In this document: positions 10,004-18,447 of the stretch, one piece after another
Position numbering within the stretch: position 1 is the first letter of the stretch
Layout: every line of letters starts with the position of its first letter
Origin: Methylohalomonas sp034521715
Lineage (GTDB): Bacteria; Pseudomonadota; Gammaproteobacteria; Methylohalomonadales; Methylohalomonadaceae
Direction of reading: 5' to 3'
NCBI GenBank assembly: GCA_034521715.1
Contig: JAXHLY010000003.1
Span: 310,001-374,000 of the forward strand
Length of the DNA: 64,000 nucleotides
Translations under genes and position numbers: made by a program
The notes under the pieces: model-generated
What the model was told of the DNA's origin: nothing
Seen by the model: the letters and a program-made list of their open reading frames with translations, nothing else
Database searches by the model: none

Positions 10004-11380
10004 TCAGTTGTCTTTCCCGACACTCTTCGCCAGCGTAATGGCGTGGCCGATGTAATCCTCGGGCCGTAGGTTGAGCAGTTTATCCTTTGTCGTGTCCGGC
10101 AATTCCAGCTGGCGGATGAATTCGTGCAATACATCCTTGGTAATCGGTTTGCCGCGTGTGAGTGCCTTCAGCTTTTCGTAAGGTTCCTCAATGCCGTGGC
10201 GGCGCATCACGGTTTGCACCGGTTCGGCCAGGACTTCCCAGGCCTCGTTCAGATCCTGGGCCAGCATCTGCGGATTGGCCTCGAGCTTGCCGAGGCCCTT
10301 TTCGAACGCCTGCCAGGCAATCACGCTGTGTGCAAAGCCGACACCGAGGGTGCGCAGGGTGGTTGAATCGGTCAGGTCACGCTGCCAGCGTGAAGTCGGC
10401 AGTTTGCCGGCAAGATGATCCAGTGTTGCATTGGCCATGCCGAGGTTGCCCTCGGCGTTCTCGAAGTCGATCGGATTGACCTTGTGCGGCATAGTCGAGG
10501 AGCCGACTTCCGTTTCAACCGCGCGCTGTTTGAAGTAGCCGAGCGAAATATAACCCCATAGATCGCGCGCACAATCGATCAGTATCGTATTGATACGCAT
10601 GAGGGCGTGATTGTATTCGGCGATACAGTCATGCGGTTCGATCTGTGTCGTCAGCGGGTTGAACGACAGTCCGAGCTTTTCTACCGTTTCCCTGCAGACG
10701 GCGGGCCAGTCGGTTTCGGGATAGGCGACCGTGTGGGCATTGTAGTTGCCGACGGCACCATTGAGTTTTCCAAACAGGGTGACATTCGCGAACACTTCAC
10801 GCTGCTGTTCCAGGCGGTTCACGAAGACTGCTATTTCCTTGCCGAGCGTCGTCGGTGTCGCCGACTGGCCGTGCGTGCGCGCCAGCATGGCGGCATCGGC
10901 ATAACGCAGCGCCAGTTCGCGCAGCCTGTCGATGACGCTGTTCAGCATCGGCAGCAGGACTTCCTTACGCGCGGTCTTTAGCGCGAGTGAGTAACAGAGA
11001 TTGTTGATGTCTTCGGAAGTACAGGCAAAGTGAATGAATGCGGACAGGGGTTTCAGTTCGCTGTCGTTGTTAAAGCGTTCGCGCAGGTAATACTCAATCG
11101 CCTTGACGTCGTGATTCGTGGTTTCCTCGATAGCCTTGACATGCCAGGCGGCGTCGACGTTGAAATCCCTGCCGATAGCCTGCAGCCTCTGGCGCGCGGC
11201 ATCGTCTATCTGCGGAATATCGGGGATGTTGTTGCCGGCCAGGGTTTCGAGCCAGGTCAGCTCAACGATAACCCGGTGGCGTATCAGTCCGTATTCGCTG
11301 AACAGGTGCCGTAGCCGGTCGGCCTTGCCGGCATAGCGGCCGTCCGCCGGTGACAATGCGGTAAGCGTTGATAGTTCCAT
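10004..11380 (-). CDS. purB: Adenylosuccinate lyase
   Basis: Catalyses two steps of purine biosynthesis, splitting SAICAR and adenylosuccinate with release of fumarate. The 458-residue product starts MELSTLTALSPADGRY, the normal beginning of the gammaproteobacterial enzyme, so I use the ATG at 11380 and not the longer frame to 11467; GGGAAAC lies just ahead of it. The fumarase/aspartase-superfamily signature is seen as VGSSTMPHKVNPIDFEN near residue 295, and SATPTTLGKE earlier. The gene is intact. It is separated from purL by eight genes or repeats, and the two act at different steps of the same pathway. Confidence 0.96.
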   Translation of the reverse strand: MELSTLTALSPADGRYAGKADRLRHLFSEYGLIRHRVIVELTWLETLAGNNIPDIPQIDDAARQRLQAIGRDFNVDAAWHVKAIEETTNHDVKAIEYYLRERFNNDSELKPLSAFIHFACTSEDINNLCYSLALKTARKEVLLPMLNSVIDRLRELALRYADAAMLARTHGQSATPTTLGKEIAVFVNRLEQQREVFANVTLFGKLNGAVGNYNAHTVAYPETDWPAVCRETVEKLGLSFNPLTTQIEPHDCIAEYNHALMRINTILIDCARDLWGYISLGYFKQRAVETEVGSSTMPHKVNPIDFENAEGNLGMANATLDHLAGKLPTSRWQRDLTDSTTLRTLGVGFAHSVIAWQAFEKGLGKLEANPQMLAQDLNEAWEVLAEPVQTVMRRHGIEEPYEKLKALTRGKPITKDVLHEFIRQLELPDTTKDKLLNLRPEDYIGHAITLAKSVGKDN

Positions 11381-11497
11381 TCTTGTTTCCCGTTCGTAAT
11401 ATACAGTATCCACTGGCCGCCGTGACCCACGTTGACGGCTGGATTGGTCGTGCGAGAACGTCAGCACGAAGCAGCCCCGCTCCGCCCCGGCGCCGCC

Positions 11498-12538
11498 TTA
11501 TGGACACGGGTTCGGCTGGCGGGTGTGAATCGCCTCGATTTCATCCAGTATCCCGGGCGGCAGGTTGATGTCGGCAGAGGCTATATTCTGCCGTAACTGC
11601 TCCATGGACGTCGCCCCGATTATGGTACTGGTGATAAACGGCCGCGAATTCACGAACGCCAGCGCCATCTGCGCCGGCTCCAGGCCGTGCCGGCGGGCGA
11701 GTTCGACATAGTCCCCGGTGGCGGCTACGCCTTGTGGATTGGTGTAGCGGGCAAAGCGCGTGAACAGGGTCAGCCGCGCGCCCTCGGGTTTGCGGTTGTC
11801 GAGATATTTGCCGGTCAGGACACCGAAACCGAGCGGCGAGTAGGCCAGCAGGCCGGTTTGTTCGCGATGCGCGAACTCGGCGAGGCCGACCTCGAAGGTG
11901 CGGTTGAGCAGGCTGTAGGGATTCTGGATCGAGACAATCCGCGGCAGTCCCTCACGTTCCGCTATACGGAAATATTCCGCCACGCCCCACGGAGTCTCGT
12001 TTGATACGCCGATGCAACGGATCTTGCCGGCCTGCACCAGATCGCCAAGCACACCGAGGGTCTCGGCGATCGGTACGCCGTTCTTGTTCGGACTGTGGCT
12101 GTAGCCGAGTTTGCCGAAATAATTGGTCTGCCGTTCCGGCCAGTGCAGCTGGTAGAGATCGATGTAATCGGTCTTCAGCCGTTTGAGACTGGCATTGAGC
12201 GCTTTCTCGATATTCTGGCGATCGAGCCGCGGCTGGCCGTCGCGCATGTAACTGACCCAGTCGCCGGGACCACAGACCTTGCTCGCGATCACGAGCTGGT
12301 CGCGATCTTTGCGCTTTTTGAGCCATGAGCCGAGATATTTCTCCGTGCGTCCCTGGGTTTCCTTACGTGGCGGTACGGGATAAAGCTCGGCGGCATCGAT
12401 GAAATTGATGCCCTCGCCAACGGCGTAATCCAGCTGCTCGTGGGCCTCCGCCTCGGAGTTCTGCTCGCCCCAGGTCATGGTGCCGAGACAGATGAGGCTG
12501 ACGCTGATATCCGTATTGCCCAGTGTTCGGTATTGCAT
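11498..12538 (-). CDS. tas: Aldo/keto reductase, Tas family
   Basis: A 346-residue NADP(H)-dependent aldo/keto reductase, the same length as E. coli Tas. The start MQYRTLGNTDISVSLICLGTM, the catalytic-site stretch INFIDAAELYPVPP with its Asp and Tyr, and SKVCGPGDW with its Lys are all typical. The cofactor-binding end carries STIIGATSMEQL. The physiological substrate is unknown; Tas was first noticed as a suppressor of tyrosine auxotrophy. It is upstream of purB on the same strand with about 118 bases between, and faces marC divergently. Confidence 0.92.
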   Translation of the reverse strand: MQYRTLGNTDISVSLICLGTMTWGEQNSEAEAHEQLDYAVGEGINFIDAAELYPVPPRKETQGRTEKYLGSWLKKRKDRDQLVIASKVCGPGDWVSYMRDGQPRLDRQNIEKALNASLKRLKTDYIDLYQLHWPERQTNYFGKLGYSHSPNKNGVPIAETLGVLGDLVQAGKIRCIGVSNETPWGVAEYFRIAEREGLPRIVSIQNPYSLLNRTFEVGLAEFAHREQTGLLAYSPLGFGVLTGKYLDNRKPEGARLTLFTRFARYTNPQGVAATGDYVELARRHGLEPAQMALAFVNSRPFITSTIIGATSMEQLRQNIASADINLPPGILDEIEAIHTRQPNPCP

Positions 12539-12624
12539 GGGTGAGTTATGCTTCTGTCAGGGGAGTGGGTCCGCCATATTAAAGTGACAGGCTCACATTA
12601 CAACCTTGCAGACCGGGACGCTTC

Positions 12625-13254
12625 ATGGGTGACTTCATTCTCCATGCCTTCGTACTGATGCTGGTGGTGGTCGAGCCGTTCGCGCTGACACCGCTGTTTT
12701 CGGCGCTTACGTCCATGGAAACGCCGGCACACCGCCGTAGAACTGCCGTCAAGGGTGTCGCCATCGCCGCTGTCGTGCTGGCATTGTTCACCATCGGCGG
12801 CACACCGGTACTCGGTTACCTCGGTATCGGCATGCCGGCCTTCCGTATCGCCGGCGGCATGCTGCTGTTCCTGATTGCTGTAGACATGCTGTTTGTGCGC
12901 AATTCCGGGCTACGCACCACCACCGTCAATGAACAGCGCGAGGCAGCGCAGCGCGCCGACATCTCCGTGTTCCCGCTTGCCATTCCTCTGATAGCCGGTC
13001 CCGGTGCGCTGGCCACCGTCATGCTGTTGGTCAACGAAGGCGGGCCGGGCAGTGTCTGGATCGTGCTGGGAGTTACTGCCGCAGTGTTGCTGATTACTTT
13101 AACGATGTTCTTCAGTGCCGACTGGATCCAGAAAGTGCTCGGCGAGACCGGCACCAATGTGATAACAAGACTGATGGGTATCCTGCTGGCGGCACTGGCC
13201 ATGCAGTTCGTGGTGGACGGATTGAGGGAGAGTTTTCCGCGACTGGTAAGTTGA
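12625..13254 (+). CDS. MarC/YchE-family inner-membrane protein
   Basis: A 209-residue integral membrane protein of the MarC family with about six hydrophobic segments. Conserved features include VEPFALTPLF near the N terminus, GYLGIGMPAFRIAGGMLLFL in the middle, and FPLAIPLIAGPGALATVMLL, which is the strongest family signature. The role of MarC proteins is not established; the old link to antibiotic resistance in E. coli was not upheld. It begins 86 bases from tas, divergently, and is followed on the same strand by the GFA-family gene. Confidence 0.9.
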   Translation: MGDFILHAFVLMLVVVEPFALTPLFSALTSMETPAHRRRTAVKGVAIAAVVLALFTIGGTPVLGYLGIGMPAFRIAGGMLLFLIAVDMLFVRNSGLRTTTVNEQREAAQRADISVFPLAIPLIAGPGALATVMLLVNEGGPGSVWIVLGVTAAVLLITLTMFFSADWIQKVLGETGTNVITRLMGILLAALAMQFVVDGLRESFPRLVS

Positions 13255-13283
13255 GAATTGATGTAAACGTTAAGGAGATACAG

Positions 13284-13712
13284 ATGACGAATCAGAAGGC
13301 TGGCAGGGGAGGCTGTCTGTGCGGTGCCGTGACCGTATTTGTCGAAACCCCGTCCAACAGCGTCGCCGCCTGTCACTGCAATATGTGCCGGAAATGGACG
13401 AGCGGACCATTGTTTGCGATCCAGTGCGACAGCGGGGTGTATTTCGACGGTGAGAAAGATACTTCTGTTTTCAATTCCTCCGAGTGGGCCGAGCGCGGTT
13501 TCTGCAGCCACTGCGGCAGCCATCTCTTCTATCGGCTCAAGGAAACAAACCAGTATTTTATTCCCGCGGGACTATTCGATGACGTTAGTACTTTTGTTTT
13601 CGAGCATCAGATATTCATCGAAGAAAAACCCGTGTTTTATGACTTTGCCAACAAGACAGAGAACATGACCGGCGCCGAAATATTTTCGCAATATTCGCCG
13701 GAATCGGAATGA
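13284..13712 (+). CDS. GFA/CENP-V-family zinc-binding protein
   Basis: A 142-residue protein of the glutathione-dependent formaldehyde-activating enzyme fold. Zinc-binding cysteines are visible: Cys11 and Cys13 (GGCLCGAV), Cys30, Cys32 and Cys35 (ACHCNMCRKW), and Cys74 and Cys77 (FCSHCGSHLFY). The true start is the ATG at 13284, behind a strong AAGGAGA site, and not the in-frame codon at 13251 that overlaps marC. Members of this family often have no known substrate; formaldehyde activation should not be assumed. It probably shares a transcript with the membrane protein that follows. Confidence 0.88.
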   Translation: MTNQKAGRGGCLCGAVTVFVETPSNSVAACHCNMCRKWTSGPLFAIQCDSGVYFDGEKDTSVFNSSEWAERGFCSHCGSHLFYRLKETNQYFIPAGLFDDVSTFVFEHQIFIEEKPVFYDFANKTENMTGAEIFSQYSPESE

Positions 13713-13740
13713 GCGTTTCTCGTTGAGGAGAACGTGATAC

Positions 13741-14292
13741 ATGGAAAAATCACAGAACGGGCGGTTTGCGGTTTTTGTGGCAGCAGGCGTTGTATCAGGC
13801 GTGATCTGCTGGTCGGGCTTATTCTTCATCCCTGAAGGATCCATCTGGCTCAGGATCTATCCCGGCGTGGTCTTCGGTCTGGTACTGTTTGCCGTCGGTC
13901 AGTTCTATCAACTGAACAGACGCAGGTCCCGGGCTTACCCGCTCATCGTCATCGTGGCAGCCTCGATCGCCGGCTGGTGGGCGGCCCCGGGCATCGGATT
14001 TGTTTACGGCAGGCCGGTGCCCATGCTGACTGCCGGCGCATTTGGCGCACTGATTGTTGCGCTTGGGCTTATCGGGGCATGGGGTGTCCGGAAACGGATC
14101 GGCAGCTTTCTGCTGCTGATTACAATTACCGGTGCATTGGGCGGCCAGATCGCGCAATTGCTATGGGATTACTCGCCGCAACTGGATGACGATCTATGGA
14201 CGTTGATTCTTTTTATAGAATGGCAATCACTGGTGATGATTGCAGTTGCAGTGGCAACGCGTTGGTCAACGCATCTGTCCAGCAGAAATTGA
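13741..14292 (+). CDS. Membrane protein of unknown function, 183 residues
   Basis: I do not recognise the family. The protein has about six hydrophobic segments (roughly residues 10-30, 36-54, 64-83, 92-112, 118-138 and 155-174), joined by short basic loops such as QLNRRRSRAYP. GAGGAGAAC precedes the ATG. It follows the GFA gene after 28 bases and is likely co-transcribed with it. Its 3' end overlaps the convergent msrB gene by 27 bases. Confidence 0.7.
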   Translation: MEKSQNGRFAVFVAAGVVSGVICWSGLFFIPEGSIWLRIYPGVVFGLVLFAVGQFYQLNRRRSRAYPLIVIVAASIAGWWAAPGIGFVYGRPVPMLTAGAFGALIVALGLIGAWGVRKRIGSFLLLITITGALGGQIAQLLWDYSPQLDDDLWTLILFIEWQSLVMIAVAVATRWSTHLSSRN

Positions 14293-14778
14293 GGCGGGTA
14301 TAAACTTCAGCGCCGCGCCGTTGTTACACCACCTCTCACCCGTCGGCTGTGGCCCGTCCTCGAATACGTGTCCCTGGTGGCCGCCGCATCTCGCGCAGTG
14401 ATATTCCGTGCGCGTCGTGAACCAGGACCTGTCTTCCTTGGTGCCAATGTGATCGTGCATGACCGTCCAGAAGCTTGGCCAGCCGGTGCCGCTGTCGTAT
14501 TTCCATTCCGACCTGAACAGGGGCAGCTCGCAACCGGCACAGACGTAGGTGCCCTCGCGTTTTTCGTCATTCAACGGGCTGGAGCCCGGCGGTTCGGTAC
14601 CTTCCCTGCGCAGGATGTTGAACTGGGTGGGCGTCAGGATTTCGCGCCACTCTTCTTCCATCTTGTCAATCTTCTCGATCCTGCCGTGGCCCGCGATCGC
14701 GCCCGTCGACAGGCGATACAGCGCCAGGGGAGTAAGTGCCACGCCTGTGAATGTCAGTAGCAAACGGCGTCTGTTCAT
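14266..14778 (-). CDS. msrB: Peptide methionine-R-sulfoxide reductase, exported
   Basis: Reduces R-methionine sulfoxide in damaged proteins. The 170-residue product has the MsrB fold. The zinc cysteines are Cys80/Cys83 (CAGC) and Cys128/Cys131 (CARC), followed by GGHQGHVFEDGP, and the catalytic Cys151 lies in RWCNNGAAL. The N terminus MNRRRLLLTFTGVALTPLAL, with consecutive arginines and a hydrophobic core, suggests a Tat-type or Sec signal, so this copy probably works outside the cytoplasm. It is monocistronic and overlaps the convergent membrane gene slightly. Confidence 0.93.
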   Translation of the reverse strand: MNRRRLLLTFTGVALTPLALYRLSTGAIAGHGRIEKIDKMEEEWREILTPTQFNILRREGTEPPGSSPLNDEKREGTYVCAGCELPLFRSEWKYDSGTGWPSFWTVMHDHIGTKEDRSWFTTRTEYHCARCGGHQGHVFEDGPQPTGERWCNNGAALKFIPASISAGQMR

Positions 14779-14931
14779 TGTCCGTCCCGGTATCGTGTCA
14801 GCGTATAATTTTACGAGTGCTTCGCAAGCGTATTGGTTCCCTTGGCGGCCCTCACCGGCCGCTGCGGTGACCTCGCCCAGGGAGAGGTGCTAATCAACTT
14901 GTAATTGGCCAGAGGGTCGATGTGGGCTGAA

Positions 14932-15375
14932 TCAGTTTTTTGTATCCATCCTTCCCGTCAATCTTCGCGCCAGCAGGACGGTGGCTGTCAGCAAAATCAC
15001 AAGCAGCGGGGCGGATACAGCCGGGCCGGCTGTTTCGAAAACCAGATAAATATAACTGTTGGCAAGTACAAACAGCGGCAGGCACAGTAGTGTCATGGCA
15101 GTGCTGGTTACCGCGGTCTGCCACGCACCCTGATAACCCTTCAGGCGCAGCAGCAGTCCGCAGCCGCCGGCTACGCCCAGCAGGATGCCTGCATACAGTC
15201 CGATCAATACCGGAATGATTGCCCCAAGCTCGGCATGCGGCATCCACAGCCGGATATAGAGCATTGCGCACAGCAGTCCCAGTGCGCCGAGTACAAACGC
15301 ACCCGCCAGGCTGCCGGCGACGGCGTAAAGATAACCGCCGGGGTCGCGGTAACGGGATGGTCGGGCAGTCTGCAA
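14932..15375 (-). CDS. Membrane protein of unknown function, about 147 residues
   Basis: I do not recognise the family. The visible frame has four hydrophobic segments (about residues 17-40, 50-72, 86-105 and 115-138). The only start in frame is a TTG at 15375, and the codons upstream remain open for only a few residues. A good AGAGG site lies before a TTG in another frame at about 15411 (LAADIEKSSG), so a lost base near 15385 may hide the real N terminus. The C terminus is RLTGRMDTKN. No neighbour suggests a function. Confidence 0.5.
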   Translation of the reverse strand: MQTARPSRYRDPGGYLYAVAGSLAGAFVLGALGLLCAMLYIRLWMPHAELGAIIPVLIGLYAGILLGVAGGCGLLLRLKGYQGAWQTAVTSTAMTLLCLPLFVLANSYIYLVFETAGPAVSAPLLVILLTATVLLARRLTGRMDTKN

Positions 15376-15477
15376 ATCGGCTATCCGCTGCTTTTCTCAA
15401 TATCTGCGGCCAATACCTCTGTTTGAAGTATAGCAGCGGTACATGGGCGACTGACCGGCAGGCATGTGTAAACGGCT

Positions 15478-15690
15478 TCAGCGCCGGAAGAAAATATTGA
15501 CGATGATCGTCAGTACGATACTGATAACGATCATCGACGTGATGGGAATGAATACGGTGCCTTTCTCACCCTTGATGTAAATGTCGCCTGGCAGCTTGCC
15601 GAACCAGTTGATGAGCCAGGGGGCATAGGTCACTGCCAGTCCGGCGATGAGCAGGATGATGCCGATAAAGATGAGCAGCTTGCCGAGCAT
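15478..15690 (-). CDS. DUF2905-family small membrane protein
   Basis: A 70-residue protein with two membrane-spanning stretches, at residues 5-22 and 48-67. Between them is the family signature NWFGKLPGDIYIKGEKGTVF. DUF2905 proteins are widespread and have no assigned function. The gene stands alone between a repeat element and the unknown membrane gene. Confidence 0.85.
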   Translation of the reverse strand: MLGKLLIFIGIILLIAGLAVTYAPWLINWFGKLPGDIYIKGEKGTVFIPITSMIVISIVLTIIVNIFFRR

Positions 15691-15701
15691 ATGACAATAA
15701 A

Positions 15702-15820
15702 GTCCGCCAATGAACGCGAATCAACACAAATGAAATGAAGAAGTCAGCCCTTCAGGTATAGACAGCATCCGAGAGGGGCCCAATTTTCGCGTTCGCGTTA
15801 TTTGCGTCCATTCGCGGACT
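15702..15820. repeat. GTCCGC/GCGGAC paired-terminus element, copy 2
   Basis: Left terminus GTCCGCCAATGAACGCGAAT at 15702, right terminus ATTTGCGTCCATTCGCGGAC ending near 15819, with about 55 bases between. It has the same orientation of ends as copies at 9786, 27839 and 55317. It lies downstream of the peroxiredoxin gene and upstream of the DUF2905 gene. Confidence 0.8.
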
Positions 15821-15871
15821 GGATTTTCAGTGGCTACAGCTTTTTCAGCAAATGATAGTGATCCTGCTTGC

Positions 15872-16531
15872 CTACTTCGGCTGCTTGACCACACGCAGGT
15901 AAGGCTTCAGCGTTTTCCAGCCTTCGGGGAATTTCTGTTTCGCATCCTCGTCACTGACAGTCGGTGGAATGATCACGTCCTCACCCGTTCTCCAGTTCAC
16001 CGGCGTCGCTACAGTATGTTTTGCCGTTAATTGACAGGAATCGAGCAGCCGCAGGACCTCGTCGAAGTTACGACCGGTGCTCATCGGATAGGCAATCGTT
16101 GCCTTCACTTTCTTGTCGGGACCGATAACGAATACCGTACGCACAGTTGCATTATCGGCGGGAGTGCGGCCCTCGGCACTGTCACCCGCACCGGCGGGCA
16201 GCATGCCGTAGAGTTTCGCGACCTTCAGATCCGTATCGCCGATCATCGGGTAATTGGGCGCGATGCCCTGGGTTTCCTCGATATCCCTGGCCCAGGATTC
16301 GTGATTACCCACCGGATCGATCGACAGACCGATTATCTTGCAGTTACGTTTATCGAACTCGGGCTTGAGCTTGGCCATGTAACCGAGTTCAGTCGTGCAC
16401 ACCGGCGTGAAATCCTTGGGGTGCGAAAAGATGATGCACCAGCTGTCGCCGATCCAGTCGTGAAAACTTATTTTGCCTTCTGTTGTCTCCGCCTCGAAAT
16501 CGGGGGCGGTATCGCCTATCTGCAGGCCCAT
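15872..16531 (-). CDS. 1-Cys peroxiredoxin (Prx6 type)
   Basis: A 219-residue peroxiredoxin that reduces hydrogen peroxide and organic peroxides. The peroxidatic residue is Cys45 in PKDFTPVCTTELG. The long C-terminal extension ending YLRVVKQPK marks the Prx6/AhpC-TSA 1-Cys class. The ATG at 16531 is chosen because AGGAGGT lies just upstream and overlaps the alternative GTG at 16540. In Pseudomonas a similar gene lies next to pyrC and rnt, as here, though the orientation is divergent from pyrC. Confidence 0.92.
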   Translation of the reverse strand: MGLQIGDTAPDFEAETTEGKISFHDWIGDSWCIIFSHPKDFTPVCTTELGYMAKLKPEFDKRNCKIIGLSIDPVGNHESWARDIEETQGIAPNYPMIGDTDLKVAKLYGMLPAGAGDSAEGRTPADNATVRTVFVIGPDKKVKATIAYPMSTGRNFDEVLRLLDSCQLTAKHTVATPVNWRTGEDVIIPPTVSDEDAKQKFPEGWKTLKPYLRVVKQPK

Positions 16532-16714
16532 GTCGAACACCTCCTGTAACTGTAGTCTTGGCCTTAATTATACGAGTATAGCGCCTGCCGGTTTATTCGA
16601 TTCCGCTATGGACTATGAGGCCGCCGTATATATACCGTAGCCCGCCGAGTACCGCCGGCAGGGGGCATGTGGTAATTTGCACACCCCTGACCCTCACGCG
16701 CTGGCCGCGACCAT

Positions 16715-17764
16715 ATGCAGACACTGACTCTGACCCGCCCGGACGACATGCACCTGCACCTGCGTGACGGGGACGCGCTCGTGTCGGTCGCCGGGGACTC
16801 GGCACGGCAGTTCGCGCCGCGCCATCGTCATGCCCAACCTCAGGCCGCCGGTGATCACGGTAGCCGATGCGGCGGCCTATCGCGAGCGTATACTGGCGGC
16901 CCTGCCCGGGGGCATGGCGAGGGCCTTGATTTCGATCCCCTGATGACACTGTACCTGACCGAAAACACCGATCCGGGCGAGATCCGGGCAGCGAAGGACA
17001 GCGGTTTCGTGCAGGCGGTGAAATATTACCCGGCCGGGGCGACAACCAATGCCGACAGCGGTGTGCGCGCCATCGCCAGGGTCTACCCGGTGCTGGAGGC
17101 AATGCAGGACGCGGGTCTGCCGCTGTTGATGCATGGCGAGGTGACCGATCCGCACGTCGATATATTCGACCGCGAAAGCGTTTTCATCGACCAGGTGCTT
17201 GCCCCCTTGCTGGACGAGTTCAGTACACTGCGCGTGGTTCTGGAACATATCACCACGGCGCAGGCAGTGGAGTTCGTGCAGTCCGGTCCGCAGCGGCTGG
17301 CCGCGACCATTACGCCCCAGCATTTGCTGCTGAACCGCAATGCCCTGCTGGCCGGCGGCGTTCAGCCGCATCATTACTGTCTGCCGGTGCTGAAGCGGGA
17401 GGAAAATCGCGAGGCCCTGGTGGCCGCGGCTATCGGTGACTGCGATCGGTTTTTTCTCGGTACCGACAGTGCACCGCATGCGCGTGAAGACAAGGAATCC
17501 GCCTGTGGCTGTGCCGGTATTTATTCAGCGCATACGGCACTGGAGCTGTATGCGGAAATTTTCGAGACGGCCGGCGCGCTGGACCGGCTGCAGGCATTCG
17601 CCAGCGAACGCGGCGCCGATTTTTACGGTCTGCCGCGTAACACGTCGACAGTGAAACTGAAACGTGAATCCTGGCGGGTACCGGAAATCCTGCCGTTCGG
17701 TAACAGGGACATCGTGCCGTTCCGGGCGGGAAGTGAGTTGCAATGGAAACTGATGACATCCTGA
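16715..17764 (+). CDS. pyrC: Dihydroorotase (two compensating frameshifts)
   Basis: Class II dihydroorotase, third step of pyrimidine synthesis, about 349 residues. The N terminus MQTLTLTRPDDMHLHLRDGD carries the metal-binding HLHLR. Between about 16813 and 16915 the correct protein (RAIVMPNLRPPVITVADAAA and onward) is in another frame; one extra base at the first point and one missing base at the second restore it. The rest is intact, including MHGEVTDPHVDIFDRE, LEHITTAQAVEF and the Asp-containing FLGTDSAPHAREDKES. It overlaps rnt by 22 bases, so the two are one transcription unit. Confidence 0.93.
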   Translation: MQTLTLTRPDDMHLHLRDGDALVSVAGDSARQFAPRHRHAQPQAAGDHGSRCGGLSRAYTGGPARGHGEGLDFDPLMTLYLTENTDPGEIRAAKDSGFVQAVKYYPAGATTNADSGVRAIARVYPVLEAMQDAGLPLLMHGEVTDPHVDIFDRESVFIDQVLAPLLDEFSTLRVVLEHITTAQAVEFVQSGPQRLAATITPQHLLLNRNALLAGGVQPHHYCLPVLKREENREALVAAAIGDCDRFFLGTDSAPHAREDKESACGCAGIYSAHTALELYAEIFETAGALDRLQAFASERGADFYGLPRNTSTVKLKRESWRVPEILPFGNRDIVPFRAGSELQWKLMTS

Positions 17765-18393
17765 CAACCGAGACAACGATTAATCCCGTCAGTAGCCGTT
17801 TTCGTGGCTACCTGCCCGTGATTGTTGATGTCGAAACCGGCGGATTCAATTCGCGGACCGATGCACTGCTGGAGATCGCCGCCGTTGTCGTTATTCCTGA
17901 TAGCGAGGGGCAATGGCAGCCGGTGCGCACTATTGCCTATCACGTCAAACCGTTCGAAGGTGCCAACATTGAACAGGCAGCCATTGAGTTTAATGGTATT
18001 GATCCGTTTCATCCGCTGCGCCCGGCCATCGCGGAGAAGGATGCACTTGGCAGGATCTTCACCGCCGTACGCACGGCCATGAAAGAACACAGTTGCAAGC
18101 GCGCCATTCTCGTCGGTCATAATGCCGCCTTCGATCTGAATTTCCTCAATGCCGCCGTCGAACGCTGCGGTATCAAGCGCAATCCGTTTCATCCGTTCAG
18201 TGTCTTCGATACGGTGTCACTGGCCGGACTGGCTTATGGTCAGACAGTCCTGGCGCGCGCTATCGAGGCTGCCGGTATTGAATGGGAGAACGACCGCGCG
18301 CACTCGGCGGCCTATGATGCCGAAAAGACCGCCGAGCTGTTTTGTTCAATCGTGAATCGGTGGGATGGCTCGGCCGTGAATCGTGAAACGTGA
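17743..18393 (+). CDS. rnt: Ribonuclease T
   Basis: A DEDDh-family 3'-5' exoribonuclease of 216 residues that trims tRNA and other stable RNA 3' ends. The exonuclease motifs are visible: VDVETGGFNSRTDALLEIA with the first Asp and Glu, VGHNAAFDLNFL in the middle, and the closing HSAAYDAEKTAELF. The N terminus overlaps the end of pyrC. The last residues, VNRET, and the stop codon are encoded inside a repeat that begins at 18375, so the original C terminus may have been rewritten by that repeat. Confidence 0.95.
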   Translation: METDDILTTETTINPVSSRFRGYLPVIVDVETGGFNSRTDALLEIAAVVVIPDSEGQWQPVRTIAYHVKPFEGANIEQAAIEFNGIDPFHPLRPAIAEKDALGRIFTAVRTAMKEHSCKRAILVGHNAAFDLNFLNAAVERCGIKRNPFHPFSVFDTVSLAGLAYGQTVLARAIEAAGIEWENDRAHSAAYDAEKTAELFCSIVNRWDGSAVNRET

Positions 18394-18447
18394 ATCGTCG
18401 TTCGTCTACGGTACACGATTCACATTTCACCATTCACGATTCACGAA
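18375..18447. repeat. Inverted repeat built of GTGAATCGTGAA units
   Basis: The left arm has GTGAATCGTGAA and GTGAATCGT; the right arm has ACGATTCAC, TTTCACC, ATTCACGATTCACG. It sits between the convergent genes rnt and mtaD and contains the stop codons of both. As RNA it could fold in either direction and may act as a bidirectional terminator, though no U-run follows. Confidence 0.75.

Noticed and set aside
14779..14931. Possible small gene between msrB and the unknown membrane gene
   Set aside because: No frame with a start and ribosome-binding site; the sequence includes a degenerate copy of a common CCCTCACC/GGGAGAGG spacer repeat.
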